Part shown: piece by piece, positions 8,300 through 16,353 of the stretch
How the letters are laid out: every line of letters starts with the position of its first letter
Position numbering within the stretch: the first letter of the stretch is position 1
NCBI RefSeq assembly: GCF_004167665.1
Contig: NZ_SEWE01000003.1
Span: forward strand, 141,135-205,134
Direction of reading: 5' to 3'
Length of the DNA: 64,000 bases
DNA from: Hymenobacter persicinus
GTDB lineage: Bacteria > Bacteroidota > Bacteroidia > Cytophagales > Hymenobacteraceae
Notes under the pieces: generated by a model
Database searches by the model: none
What the model was told of the DNA's origin: nothing
The model's input: only the letters and a program-made list of their open reading frames with translations
Made by a program: the position numbers and the translations under genes

Positions 8300-9016
8300 C
8301 TACTCGTTGCCAAATGGTAGAATATAGCTCACGCTGGCCTGAATGACTTGGTTGTGGCCCATTTCCTTGTCGGTATACCTACGCGCCGGGATGTAGGAGT
8401 TGTATTGCTCCTCCGTGAGCTGTTTGAGGACGTGCCGCAGGCCGTAACTGTAGCGCACCGTCAAGGCCAGACTGTGGGGCAGCTTTACCCCCAGGCCCGC
8501 TACAGCATTGCACTGCCACCGCTCGAAGCTTTCGGGACTGTACTCCGTGTAGCTATAGGGGCTACTGCCCCTATAGGTGGTTACCTCGTCGCGGGTTCCC
8601 ACCAGGAACCCAGCCTGCATTCCCAACTCTCCAAACAGCCGCTTGCCACCTGCTTGCACCAGCACGGGCAGCTCCAGATAATCCAGCTTGATGCGGTGTT
8701 TGTCAAGTGCATAAAAAATGCTAGACCCTCCGCCACCGCCGCCGTAAAAGCCGGAAAATGCGGTGCCTTGGCGCGAGTACAGCAATTCGGGCTGCACCGA
8801 TAGCCAGGAAGTAAGCTGATACGTCGCGAAAATACCGCCCATAAACCCTAGCTGCGGGTGAGGAGCACTTTCCTCCCTGGTGTAATACTGTTTGCGGGTG
8901 GCATCGTTGTTAGCCCAGTTGGCGCCGGCCCGAACCCCGACCTGAACCGTGTTTTGGGCTTGCGCCAGCCCGGTGGCGCACACACATGCCGCCAGCGTCA
9001 GGTAAATCTTCTTCAT
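8300..9016 (-). CDS. Outer-membrane beta-barrel protein (porin family), paralogue 1
   Basis: This 238-aa protein has a Sec signal peptide (MKKIYLTLAACVCATGLAQAQ, about 21 residues) and then alternating strands typical of the OMP_b-brl_2 family: GVRAGANW, LSVQPELLYSRQG, LDYLELPVLVQAG, VAGLGVKL, LTVRYSYGL and a terminal SVSYILPF. A loop near the first third is Gly-rich with five glycines in a row and may be surface exposed. It would be an eight-stranded barrel in the outer membrane. It is the first of four related minus-strand genes. The two flanking palindromic terminators make it a self-contained unit. The ligand is unknown. Confidence 0.85.
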   Translation of the reverse strand: MKKIYLTLAACVCATGLAQAQNTVQVGVRAGANWANNDATRKQYYTREESAPHPQLGFMGGIFATYQLTSWLSVQPELLYSRQGTAFSGFYGGGGGGSSIFYALDKHRIKLDYLELPVLVQAGGKRLFGELGMQAGFLVGTRDEVTTYRGSSPYSYTEYSPESFERWQCNAVAGLGVKLPHSLALTVRYSYGLRHVLKQLTEEQYNSYIPARRYTDKEMGHNQVIQASVSYILPFGNE

Positions 9017-9059
9017 AATAGGAGTAAGAGTAATAGGATAAGAGTAGCCGAAGTAACGT

Positions 9060-9097
9060 AAAAAAGCCCGGTTCCTGCGCAGGAATCGGGCTTTTTT
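9060..9097. terminator. Bidirectional palindromic terminator, copy 2
   Basis: The same palindrome as at 8253-8290 with one changed base (GGAATCGGG instead of GGAACCGGG), ending in TTTTTT. It separates paralogues 1 and 2. Confidence 0.88.
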
Positions 9098-9115
9098 GCG
9101 GTGGCTTACTTGCTG

Positions 9116-9694
9116 CTACCAGCCGCCGAAAATGTAGCCGGCGTAGAGCTGAAAGGCCTGGTTGCGACCCGTGGACGGGCCGGCGTAGGCTGGGTCGTTG
9201 GCCGTCAGGATACTGCCGTTGTAGCGCAGCCCGAGGTTGGGGCCGCTGGTCCACTGGTAGCCCAGGCCGGCCACATAGCCGAAGTCGACGGCGCGGAACT
9301 GCTTGTTGAGGTCGGTGGAGCTGCCTTCGTTGCCCTGCTTGGCCGAGAGCAGGAAGCCTACCTGCGGTCCGCCCTCGAAGAACAGCCCGTCGGCGTACAC
9401 TTTCAGCAGCAGGGGCACGTCGGCGTAGAGCAGGCGGGTTTTGGGCGCGTTGGTCACGTTTTTGAATTCGTCGCCCTTCATCGATACCAGCGCTTCACCC
9501 TGCAGGGACAGGAAGTCATTGAGCAGCAGATTGGACACCAGGCCCCCGTGCGCCCCGACCAGGTAACCGCTGCCGTTAGGCTTGCCCGCGAAGTTGGTCA
9601 GGCTACCGCCGGCCTTCACGCCCAGCTTGATCTGAGCCTGGGCAGTGAGGGAAAGCGCGCCCAGCAGGGCGGCAAGAATGCTGATCTTTTTCAT
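9116..9694 (-). CDS. Outer-membrane beta-barrel protein (porin family), paralogue 2
   Basis: This 192-aa protein has a signal peptide (MKKISILAALLGALSLTAQA) and the same strand order as its neighbours: LGVKAGGSLTNF, LSLQGEALVSMKG, LLYADVPLLLKVYA, LFFEGGPQVGFLL, GYVAGLGYQW, LGLRYNGSI and a C-terminal LYAGYIFGGW. It is the shortest of the four paralogues, with short outer loops. It is assigned to the OMP_b-brl_2 porin-like family, which forms small outer-membrane barrels of unknown cargo. The ATG at 9694 is fixed by the signal peptide. Confidence 0.85.
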   Translation of the reverse strand: MKKISILAALLGALSLTAQAQIKLGVKAGGSLTNFAGKPNGSGYLVGAHGGLVSNLLLNDFLSLQGEALVSMKGDEFKNVTNAPKTRLLYADVPLLLKVYADGLFFEGGPQVGFLLSAKQGNEGSSTDLNKQFRAVDFGYVAGLGYQWTSGPNLGLRYNGSILTANDPAYAGPSTGRNQAFQLYAGYIFGGW

Positions 9695-9778
9695 ACACAG
9701 CCGTTTTAAGTGAACTACTGAAAGGCCGCCGGAATCCTACGGCTCCGGCGGCTTTCCGAACAAAGCGGCGGCCGCGGG

Positions 9779-10471
9779 CTAGTTAGGAATCAGGAAGCCC
9801 AGCGACAGCTGCACGGCCGCGTTGCGGGCATTTTTCAGGTCGCCGTCGAAGTACGTGCCGTTGTCGCTCTTCACAAAGTCGCTGAAGGCGCCGGTGTAGC
9901 GCAGGTTCAGGCTCACGCCGTTTTCAGCTTGGTAGCCCACGCCGGCCACGTAGCCCAGCTCGTTGCGGTTGAGCTGGCTCAAGTCCTTTTCACTGTGACT
10001 GGTCGAGGTGCGCGTGTTGCCGGTCAGGCCCGAGGTGGTCGTCACGGTGGTTTCGTCCTTCACGTTGAGCAGGTAGGAGTACTGCGGCCCGGCCTCAAAC
10101 ACGAAGCCGCTGGCGTTGATTTTCAGCAGCACCGGCACGTCGAGGTAGTTGTAGTTAACCTTGCCCTCCCGCGACTGAGTCGTACCGAAGATGTTCTTGT
10201 ACTCGGTGGTCTTGTTTTGGAAGCCCTTCTGCGAAAACAGCACTTCGGGCTGTACCGAGAAGAAACCGTCGCCGGTGATATCGGCGTTGAGCATTACCCC
10301 GCCCAAAAAGCCAAACTTGTTGTTGTAGGTGTTCTCGTTTTCGAGGTTGCCGGCGAGGTTGGAGTAGTTGGCGCCGGCCCGCAGACCGAGGCGAACCTGG
10401 GCCTGAGCCGTGGTTGAAAACAGGGCGCCGGCGGCCAGCAAGGAGGCCAGCAGGAAGGAGGTCTTTTTCAT
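9779..10471 (-). CDS. Outer-membrane beta-barrel protein (porin family), paralogue 3
   Basis: The start is placed at ATG 10471, where a clear signal peptide begins (MKKTSFLLASLLAAGALFST); the open frame upstream to 10672 lacks such features and crosses a hairpin. The 230-aa protein repeats the family strands: LGLRAGANYSNL, FSVQPEVLFSQKGF, LDVPVLLKINASGF, FEAGPQYSYLL, YVAGVGYQ and LNLRYTGAFSDF, ending in LSLGFLIPN. It is closest in layout to paralogue 4, with a Thr/Ser-rich loop between about residues 130 and 160. It probably folds as an outer-membrane barrel. Substrate unknown. Confidence 0.85.
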   Translation of the reverse strand: MKKTSFLLASLLAAGALFSTTAQAQVRLGLRAGANYSNLAGNLENENTYNNKFGFLGGVMLNADITGDGFFSVQPEVLFSQKGFQNKTTEYKNIFGTTQSREGKVNYNYLDVPVLLKINASGFVFEAGPQYSYLLNVKDETTVTTTSGLTGNTRTSTSHSEKDLSQLNRNELGYVAGVGYQAENGVSLNLRYTGAFSDFVKSDNGTYFDGDLKNARNAAVQLSLGFLIPN

Positions 10472-10581
10472 GGTGCGAAAATCAGTTGGTGAGAAATGCA
10501 CGGTGCCGGCCGCGGTACCGAGCGGCCGGCAGTAAGGTTTAAACGCCATTTTCAGGCCAATCAGGTGGGGTAGGGACAAAA

Positions 10582-10614
10582 AAAATGTGACAACCGGGGT
10601 GGTTGTCACATTTT
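10582..10614. terminator. Bidirectional hairpin terminator
   Basis: AAAATGTGACAACC pairs exactly with GGTTGTCACATTTT around a five-base loop. It lies between paralogues 4 and 3 and ends transcription of paralogue 4. Confidence 0.85.
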
Positions 10615-10631
10615 CAAGGAGTTGGGGGAAC

Positions 10632-11384
10632 TTATTTGCCCAGGGGCAGCAAGTAGCCCAGCTGCAGCGCAAAGCTGCGGTTGAATGCCTTAGGCTCGTT
10701 CTTGGCGCTGACGTCCTTGGTGTCGAACAGCGACTTCAGGCCCTGGGTGTAGCGCAGGCCGATGCTCAGGCCGCCTTCGGTCTGGAAGCCCAGGCCGGCC
10801 AGGCCGCCGATGTCGAAGCTGGACAGGTCTTCCTTGGCATCGGTGGTGTTGGTCACCGACTTGTCCTTCGAAGCGTTGGCCGTGTTGTACTTGGTGGTCA
10901 CGGTCAGGTCCTGGCTGGAGCGGGCCATGTAGCCCACCTGCGGACCGAGCTCGAAGTACAGGCCCGTAGCGCCCGTGCTGGCCCGTACCGGAATCGGCAG
11001 GTCGATGTAGGTCAGAATGCGCTTGCCTTCCACCTGATACTTATCCACGGTGGCGTCCTGGCCGTTGGCGGTCAGCGTAGCGCGGTCCGTCACGGTGAAG
11101 GAGCGCTTGAAGCCTTTGCGGTCCACGAGGATTTCGGGGGCCAGCGACCAGAAGCCATCGGAGCTCAGGGGCAGCTGGAACGACAGACCGGCCGTGAAGC
11201 CGGGAATATAGTTGATGTCGGCGCCGCTGTTGGGGCCGCCCACGTTTTTGGCGTCCTTGCCGCCGATGGTGGAATACGTACCGCCAGCGCGCACGCCGAT
11301 GCGGGTGCCATTGCCAAATTGGGCGTTAGCGGTGCCGATGCCAGCAGTAGCTAGGGCACAGGTGAGTACAACGAGCTTTTTCAT
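10632..11384 (-). CDS. Outer-membrane beta-barrel protein (porin family), paralogue 4
   Basis: The start is set at ATG 11384, the MKKLVV of a Sec signal peptide (MKKLVVLTCALATAGIGTAN); a second in-frame ATG lies five codons upstream. The 250-aa protein is the longest paralogue and shows IGVRAGGTYSTIGG, WSLAPEILVDRKGF, LTYIDLPIPVRASTG, LYFELGPQVGYM, IGGLAGLGFQ, IGLRYTQGL and the end LQLGYLLPLGK. The outer loop around residues 150-170 is Asn/Thr/Lys rich. It is a predicted eight-stranded outer-membrane barrel. The 276 bp upstream (11385-11660) hold its probable promoter, but no clear box was found. Confidence 0.85.
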   Translation of the reverse strand: MKKLVVLTCALATAGIGTANAQFGNGTRIGVRAGGTYSTIGGKDAKNVGGPNSGADINYIPGFTAGLSFQLPLSSDGFWSLAPEILVDRKGFKRSFTVTDRATLTANGQDATVDKYQVEGKRILTYIDLPIPVRASTGATGLYFELGPQVGYMARSSQDLTVTTKYNTANASKDKSVTNTTDAKEDLSSFDIGGLAGLGFQTEGGLSIGLRYTQGLKSLFDTKDVSAKNEPKAFNRSFALQLGYLLPLGK

Positions 11385-11632
11385 GGCTAGTAAATTCAAG
11401 AGTGAAATGGGGGGGTGGGTTTGGCAGCTTTACTTCCGGTCGAAACAACACTCAAGCTGGTTTATGGGCCTAATACTGAGAAGTGGCCGGTCAGGGTTGC
11501 GGTTGAGCAGCAATTTTGTCCGGAATTAATTAGATGATAATCTGATGGTTTCCAGGCAAGCCCAACAGTAGTAAGTGGTTACGAGAGGTTGAAAACAGGA
11601 AAGTTTCCGCCGCCGGGTAGTGGGGGTTTTAC

Positions 11633-11640
11633 TATTTTTG
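11633..11640 (+). promoter_or_regulatory. -7 box (TATTTTTG) for the PagL-like gene
   Basis: TATTTTTG fits TAnnTTTG and lies 20 bp before ATG 11661, so the upstream frame from 11589 would start before transcription does. Confidence 0.5.
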
Positions 11641-11660
11641 GGACGCTGCATTTTCGCCTT

Positions 11661-12776
11661 ATGCTCTTCGTTGCCGTTCGTGCTTTTCGTATTCCGCTGG
11701 CGGCTCTGGCCGGCCTGCTCAGCCTGCCGGTGCTGGGGCAGCACGCCGCGCCCGGGCCGCTGATTGTCGGGGCCTACGCCCAGGGCAGCTTTATCATTGC
11801 CCACACCCCGGCCGTGAAGCACTTGGCCGTGTCGCACCCGACGGGCGTGGAGCTGAACGTGCAGCGGCAGACCAACGGCTCGGAGCCCTGGCACGCCTGG
11901 TATAAGTATCCCAAAATCGGGGTCAACTTCGTCTATTACGACTATCACAACCCAGTGCTGGGTCGTTCCTACGCCTCGAGCATCTATATCAACAAGAGCT
12001 TTTTGCGCACGGCCCGCCACGAGCTTAACTTCCGCATCGGCACCGGTATCGGCTACTTCCCGGTGCGCTTCGACCTCGAAACCAACCACAAGAACACCAT
12101 TGTCAGCTCCCGCCTGAATGCCATGCTGCAAACCCGGGTGGAATACGACGTGGCCGTGACCGAGCACTGGGCTTTGTTGCTGGGCCTGGGGCTCAACCAC
12201 TATTCCAATGGGGCCACCACCAAGCCCAATTTCGGTATCAACCTGCCTACGCTGCTCGTGGGCTTCAACTATCACCAGCAGCGCCCATTTCAGCCATTTT
12301 CGCCGAGCCCGGCCACCAATGAGGGCGTGGGCCTGGGTCGCAACTTTCTGGATCTGAGCACCAGTATCGGTTGGAAGCAGCGCAATGAGTCGGACCGTCG
12401 TAAGTACGCCGTTAACTCGGTGTCGATAATGGGCGGGCGGCGCGTGAACCGCAAAAGCAACCTCGTGCTGGGCCTGGAAGGCTTTTACGACCGAAGTCTG
12501 GTGGCTCAGCTCCAGGACACCACCCGCTCGGGCGAGTACCGCCCCGACGTGAAGAAGGCCGGCGTATTTGTGGGGCACGAGCTGCTGTTTGGCCGGCTGG
12601 CCTTCGTGTCGCACTTGGGCTTCTACGTCTACAATCCCTACAAGTCCAACAAGTTCTACTACGAGCGGCTGGGCCTGAAATACCACGTCACCGACCGATT
12701 CTGGGGCGCCCTCGACCTGAAAGTGCACCGCGGGGCCGCCGACGTAGTAGAGCTTAAAATCGGCACTACGCTGTAG
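11661..12776 (+). CDS. PagL-like lipid A 3-O-deacylase
   Basis: PagL-family enzymes sit in the outer membrane and remove the 3-O-linked acyl chain from lipid A. The 371-aa protein has a signal peptide (about 27 residues, ending near VLGQ) and barrel-type strands. The key evidence is GLGLNHYSNGATTKPNFGIN near residues 175-194, which carries the PagL active-site His (H180) and Ser (S182) with the following Asn-Gly. It is twice as long as Pseudomonas PagL, as usual for Bacteroidota homologues, with extra strands at the C-terminus. The start is chosen at ATG 11661 because a -7 box lies just upstream. It stands alone. Substrate specificity is inferred. Confidence 0.8.
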   Translation: MLFVAVRAFRIPLAALAGLLSLPVLGQHAAPGPLIVGAYAQGSFIIAHTPAVKHLAVSHPTGVELNVQRQTNGSEPWHAWYKYPKIGVNFVYYDYHNPVLGRSYASSIYINKSFLRTARHELNFRIGTGIGYFPVRFDLETNHKNTIVSSRLNAMLQTRVEYDVAVTEHWALLLGLGLNHYSNGATTKPNFGINLPTLLVGFNYHQQRPFQPFSPSPATNEGVGLGRNFLDLSTSIGWKQRNESDRRKYAVNSVSIMGGRRVNRKSNLVLGLEGFYDRSLVAQLQDTTRSGEYRPDVKKAGVFVGHELLFGRLAFVSHLGFYVYNPYKSNKFYYERLGLKYHVTDRFWGALDLKVHRGAADVVELKIGTTL

Positions 12777-12900
12777 GCGGGCGTTGGGCTGAGGAACGGA
12801 ATCCGGCGGCTCAGCGGCCAAATGCGACGGTTGGGCAGGTTTCGTTGACACTGAGCCGGGCCAAGTGCTTACTTCACGACCCTATCTAGCTGCTCTCCCC

Positions 12901-13611
12901 ATGGAAACGTTTCTGCTCGCCAACCGCTGGATTCACATTACGGCCGGCTTCATTGGGTTTTTCGTGGCCCCCGCCGCGCTGTACGTGCGCAAGGGCGGGG
13001 AAGCCCACCGGCTCTGGGGCCGGATTTTCTTCTGGGCCATGGTCGTGGCCGGCAGCACGGCCATCGTGTCGGCCGTCTACCATGGACTCACGTTTTTGCT
13101 GCTTACGGGCATTTTCAGCCTGTATCTGGCGTGGTTTGGCTACCGTTCCCTCTACCACAAGCACCTAGGCCGCGGGGAGGCCCGCCCCGCCCTGGCCGAC
13201 TGGCTGGGAGTGGGCCTGGGCACGGTGGTGTTTGCCGGAACCGTGGTATATGGGCTGCTGCACCTGCGGCAAAACCCGGTGCCGGTGGTGTTCGGCGGCA
13301 TCGGGCTGATGACTACCCTGCGGCAGCTGCGCAGCTTTCGGCGCATTGCGCCCTGGCCCGCCGGGCAGTGGCTGCACAACCATATTTCGGGCTTCGTGGG
13401 CTCTTACATTGCGGCGGTATCGGCGTTTTCGGCCACCAGCCTCACGTTTATTCCCTTCCCGCTCAACTTTCTGTGGCCCACCCTGCTCATGGTGCCCGCC
13501 CTGATCTGGGTACAGCGGCGCTACAAGGCCAAGTTTGCCCAGGGCCACCGTCCCGCCGACGTGGTGGAAGTGCGCATTCAGCCCGAGCTGGCGCCGCCTG
13601 CGGGGCGCTAG
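12901..13611 (+). CDS. Polytopic inner-membrane protein
   Basis: The start is placed at ATG 12901 (METFLLANRWIHITAG); the GTG at 12865 would add a short polar leader. The 236-aa protein has about seven hydrophobic helices. Histidines near the ends of helices (WIHITAGFIGFF, and LHNHISGFVGSYIAAVSAF late in the sequence) recall heme- or quinone-associated DUF2306-like membrane proteins. No enzymatic motif is certain. Its stop overlaps the convergent pyrD stop by four bases, so the two genes must share a terminator region. Function unknown. Confidence 0.75.
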   Translation: METFLLANRWIHITAGFIGFFVAPAALYVRKGGEAHRLWGRIFFWAMVVAGSTAIVSAVYHGLTFLLLTGIFSLYLAWFGYRSLYHKHLGRGEARPALADWLGVGLGTVVFAGTVVYGLLHLRQNPVPVVFGGIGLMTTLRQLRSFRRIAPWPAGQWLHNHISGFVGSYIAAVSAFSATSLTFIPFPLNFLWPTLLMVPALIWVQRRYKAKFAQGHRPADVVEVRIQPELAPPAGR

Positions 13612-14639
13612 GGCCGTATCAGCGCCTGGTTGATGCGCTTGACCAGTGCCGGTCCTTCGTAGATAAAGCCGGTGTAGAGCTGCACCAGCGCGGCACCGGC
13701 GGCCAGCTTTTCCAGCGCGTCGGCCGCCGACGCAATGCCACCCACCCCGATAATAGGCAGGCCGCCATCGGTGCGCTGGTGCAGGTAGCGGATAACCTCG
13801 GTGGCCCGCTGGCGCAGCGGCCGGCCGCTGAGCCCGCCCGCGCCCAGACCCGCCACGGTGGCTGCCGGCGTGCGCAGGTCGGCCCGACCGATGGTAGTAT
13901 TCGTTGCTACCAGGCCGCTGAGCTGGGTTTCGCGGGCAATGAGCAGAATGTCGTCGAGCTGCCCGTCGGTCAGGTCGGGCGCAATCTTGAGCAGTAGGGG
14001 CTTGGGCCGGGGCTTGGCCAGGTTGTGCTCCTGCACCTGCTGGAGCAAGTGAATCAGGGGCTCTTTTTCCTGCAGGGCGCGCAGGTTGGGCGTATTGGGC
14101 GAGCTGACGTTGACCACGAAGTAATCCACCGTGTCAAACAGCGCTTCGAAGCTGGCTACGTAGTCGGCCGCCGCTGCGTCGTTGGGCGTGTCTTTATTCT
14201 TGCCGATGTTGCCGCCGATAATCAATGGGGCACGGCGCTGCCGCAGGCGCTGAGCTACTGCGGCGGCACCGTCGTTGTTGAAGCCCATGCGGTTGATGAG
14301 CGCCTCATCCTGGGGCAGGCGGAACAGGCGCGGGGAGGGGTTGCCCGGCTGGGCCCGCGGGGTCACCGTCCCGATTTCAACGAAGCCGAAGCCGAGCGCC
14401 GCCAGCTCATCGGTCAGGTCGGCATTCTTATCGAAGCCCGCGGCCAGCCCCACCGGGTTGCGAAACTTTAGTCCGAATACTTCCCGCTCCAGCTGTGGAT
14501 GCTCAAAGCTGTAGAGCTGCCGCAGTAGGGCAGCCATGCCCGGCAGGCGGCAGCTGCGCTTGAGGTTGTCGAAGACGAAGTGGTGGGCCTGCTCGGCGTC
14601 CAGTTGAAAAAGCAGTGGTTTAAGCAGGGCTTTGTACAT
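13608..14639 (-). CDS. pyrD: Dihydroorotate dehydrogenase (quinone), class 2
   Basis: PyrD oxidises dihydroorotate to orotate with quinone, the fourth step of pyrimidine synthesis, at the inner membrane. The 343-aa length and the N-terminal helical extension (MYKALLKPLLFQLDAEQAHH) mark the membrane-bound class 2. The FMN site includes GLAAGFDKNADL, followed by GFVEIGTVTPRAQPGNP and NRMGFNNDG. The catalytic Ser is in VVNVSSPNTPNLR, and the phosphate-binding loops are LSGRPLR and GVGGI near the C-terminus. It is convergent with the membrane-protein gene. Identity is clear. Confidence 0.97.
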   Translation of the reverse strand: MYKALLKPLLFQLDAEQAHHFVFDNLKRSCRLPGMAALLRQLYSFEHPQLEREVFGLKFRNPVGLAAGFDKNADLTDELAALGFGFVEIGTVTPRAQPGNPSPRLFRLPQDEALINRMGFNNDGAAAVAQRLRQRRAPLIIGGNIGKNKDTPNDAAAADYVASFEALFDTVDYFVVNVSSPNTPNLRALQEKEPLIHLLQQVQEHNLAKPRPKPLLLKIAPDLTDGQLDDILLIARETQLSGLVATNTTIGRADLRTPAATVAGLGAGGLSGRPLRQRATEVIRYLHQRTDGGLPIIGVGGIASAADALEKLAAGAALVQLYTGFIYEGPALVKRINQALIRP

Positions 14640-14803
14640 GGCGGACCGCGGAAAGTGCGGTGCAAAGCTCCTACTTATTCCGCTAGCTCCCGTGCCTGGC
14701 TTACTGACATTTGTTGAGAAGTTTTTTCGGAAGGTATCTAGATGGAAATAAATGAGATAAGTGCGTACTGCCGGAAAGCGTCAACATATAAGCGCGGAAA
14801 AAT

Positions 14804-14834
14804 TTGGATAGAACCGCCAAGTATAGCACTTTTG
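14804..14834 (+). promoter_or_regulatory. Promoter of tRNA-Lys
   Basis: TTG (14804-14806), 20 bp, then CACTTTTG (14827-14834). The same TTG-N20-CACTTTTG architecture occurs at the first rRNA promoter at 62512. It lies 44 bp before the tRNA. The rest of 14640-14877 shows nothing else. Confidence 0.6.
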
Positions 14835-14877
14835 CACCCCCACAAAGCGAAAACGATTCTTTCGCGGAGCGGGAAAT

Positions 14878-14953
14878 GATTCTGTAGCTCAGCTGGTAGA
14901 GCAGTACACTTTTAATGTACGGGTCCTGGGTTCGAATCCCAGCGGGATCACCA
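14878..14953 (+). tRNA. tRNA-Lys (anticodon TTT)
   Basis: A full cloverleaf: acceptor GATTCTG pairs with CGGGATC, the anticodon stem-loop around CACTTTTAATG gives TTT, the T-arm is CTGGGTTCGAATCCCAG, discriminator A, and CCA is encoded. Its 3' end is the integration site of the mobile element that follows. Confidence 0.97.
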
Positions 14954-14956
14954 AAA
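14936..14956 (+). repeat. attL of the integrative element
   Basis: These 21 bases (starting ATCCCAGCGGGATCACC and including the tRNA-Lys 3' end with CCA) recur exactly at 34581-34601. The repeat spans the T-arm 3' strand, the acceptor and CCA, as expected for tRNA-targeted tyrosine integrases. Confidence 0.93.
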
Positions 14957-14988
14957 ACCTCGATTGCAAGCCGCAATCGAGGTTTTTT
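14955..14988 (+). terminator. Hairpin terminator after tRNA-Lys
   Basis: AAACCTCGATTGC pairs with GCAATCGAGGTTT, followed by a T run. It lies just inside attL, so it came with the element, while a different hairpin follows attR. Confidence 0.85.
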
Positions 14989-15081
14989 TGTTACTGGGGC
15001 CGCATGTGGGACCGCAGTTGACTGTGTAAAACGATACTTTTACTGCCGGAAGAGGCAATTTTAGTAAACTATCCTAAATAT

Positions 15082-15657
15082 ATGCCCAGCAACAAGGTAA
15101 AGCGCCCAGCTTTTACCCTAGAAACCGCGGTAAAGAAGTTTGTATACTCTCAATCCGTGCTAACAGCCTTTGCTGATGCAAGTGAAAAGGGGGAGTCTTT
15201 TACTTGGCCCCTGAAGCCAATTGATGTAGGGAGTCTGAAGAACCCACTGGCTTTTCCTCGCATTTTCGAGGTGGGTTTGGCTGGGCAGCCTATTCCAGCT
15301 TCCTTGGAAACTTGGGATGCCTTTTTTATCCAACGGCTGCGAACCGGTGGGGCTGAACCTTTCAGTTCAGGAATTGTGCTGAAACCTTGCTCAGAGTACA
15401 ATAAGACACTAATTACTTTCCATCTTGGTCAACTAGATACCACCCGTGCCAGAGCCGATTTCCAAGGGTACATGCGACGGGTATTGTTGAACAGCATTAC
15501 GAAAGTACGCTCAACTGATAGTGCAGAAACCGTGCAGGTACTGTATGAAACGCTTACTTGGCTGGAATCTTATAGCAAACAACTATCCACTCAATATTTA
15601 GCCGAAGCCAAAAAGAAGGAAAAGGAAGACACATCACGATCAGGCAAAAAATCTTAG
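15082..15657 (+). CDS. Unknown protein at left end of element
   Basis: This 191-aa protein has no signal peptide and no membrane span. The N-terminal part is Lys- and Thr-rich; the middle contains GLAGQPIPASLETWDAFFIQ and a Cys (LKPCSEYNKTL); the last 25 residues are a basic, acidic coiled tail (AEAKKKEKEDTSRSGKKS). Base composition is lower in GC than the chromosome. The ATG at 15082 is the first in the frame. It lies eight bases before the next ORF, suggesting a two-gene unit. No family is recognised; it may be cargo or an accessory to integration. Confidence 0.6.
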   Translation: MPSNKVKRPAFTLETAVKKFVYSQSVLTAFADASEKGESFTWPLKPIDVGSLKNPLAFPRIFEVGLAGQPIPASLETWDAFFIQRLRTGGAEPFSSGIVLKPCSEYNKTLITFHLGQLDTTRARADFQGYMRRVLLNSITKVRSTDSAETVQVLYETLTWLESYSKQLSTQYLAEAKKKEKEDTSRSGKKS

Positions 15658-15665
15658 CCTTTAAG

Positions 15666-15929
15666 TTGTTGTTTGTATACGAAGAAATCAAACTCTTAAA
15701 TCAGACAGATACCCTCGAACAAGTTGACTTTATCTATGACCAAATTGGAGGTGACAAGTCCGCTATCAAACGTAGTCTGGATTCGAATATCACGGAAGCT
15801 TCACGTGAAAGGTTGAAAGACTTCATCTATACTGAAGAGAATTTCGAACAAGCCTTGAGGTTTATTCATCGTATCCGCCCGCTCCTCGATACGGGTGCCT
15901 ATAGTTTGGCGCACGCTAGTAAAAAATAG
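15666..15929 (+). CDS. Small unknown protein at left end of element
   Basis: The frame is open upstream of 15666 without any ATG, so the start is uncertain; TTG 15666, eight bases after the upstream stop, is the most reasonable. The 87-aa product is acidic and helical (EEIKLLNQTDTLEQVDFIYDQIGG) and ends IRPLLDTGAYSLAHASKK. It has no recognised domain. Its close spacing to the 191-aa gene suggests they act together. It could be a small regulator or toxin-antitoxin-type partner, but nothing in the sequence shows which. Confidence 0.5.
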   Translation: MLFVYEEIKLLNQTDTLEQVDFIYDQIGGDKSAIKRSLDSNITEASRERLKDFIYTEENFEQALRFIHRIRPLLDTGAYSLAHASKK

Positions 15930-16020
15930 CAAAACCTGAACTTTTGTGGGAACGGCGTACCTCCCGCGCATTTCCCACCGAGCAAATATTTGTCTTCACT
16001 TAACCCAATAAGAAAGGCAA

Positions 16021-16353
16021 ATGAAATATCCCCCACCACTGCAGGAAGCGACACTGATCGTATTGTCGCTGCCCCAATTCCAAGATCTGTTCAACAGCCT
16101 CTTGGATGAAAAGCTCTCCCCCTTCGTGCAAGCTATTAAGGCTGGCGGCAAGCAAGGCGGAGTAGAATACATGACCACCCAGCAGGCGCTGGACTTCATG
16201 CACCTCTCCAAGCCGACGCTGAACAAGCTGCGCCGCGAGGGCCGCATCACAGCCTACAACTCGTCGGATAAACGGGTGCTCTACAAGCGTAGCGAACTGG
16301 CCGCCTATCTGGATGCGGCTAAGCAGAAGGGAGGGACGGTCAATGCTGGCTAA
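16021..16353 (+). CDS. HTH_17 (excisionase/MerR-like) DNA-binding protein
   Basis: This 110-aa protein has a helix-turn-helix of the HTH_17 type near residues 51-97: EYMTTQQALDFMHLSKPTLNKLRREG, then ITAYNSSDKRVLYKRSELAAYLDA. These domains bind DNA in excisionases and regulators of integrated elements. The N-terminal 45 residues form a helical dimerisation-like segment. It lies immediately before the small ORF and VapE-like gene, which overlap in sequence, so all three form one operon. The likely role is excision or replication control; a specific target site is not identified. Confidence 0.85.
   Translation: MKYPPPLQEATLIVLSLPQFQDLFNSLLDEKLSPFVQAIKAGGKQGGVEYMTTQQALDFMHLSKPTLNKLRREGRITAYNSSDKRVLYKRSELAAYLDAAKQKGGTVNAG

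Noticed and set aside
11526..12851. Long minus-strand ORF opposite the PagL-like gene
   Set aside because: It is a GC-rich shadow of the real gene; the plus-strand frame has a signal peptide, the PagL motif and a promoter, while the minus frame has low-complexity, non-family residues.
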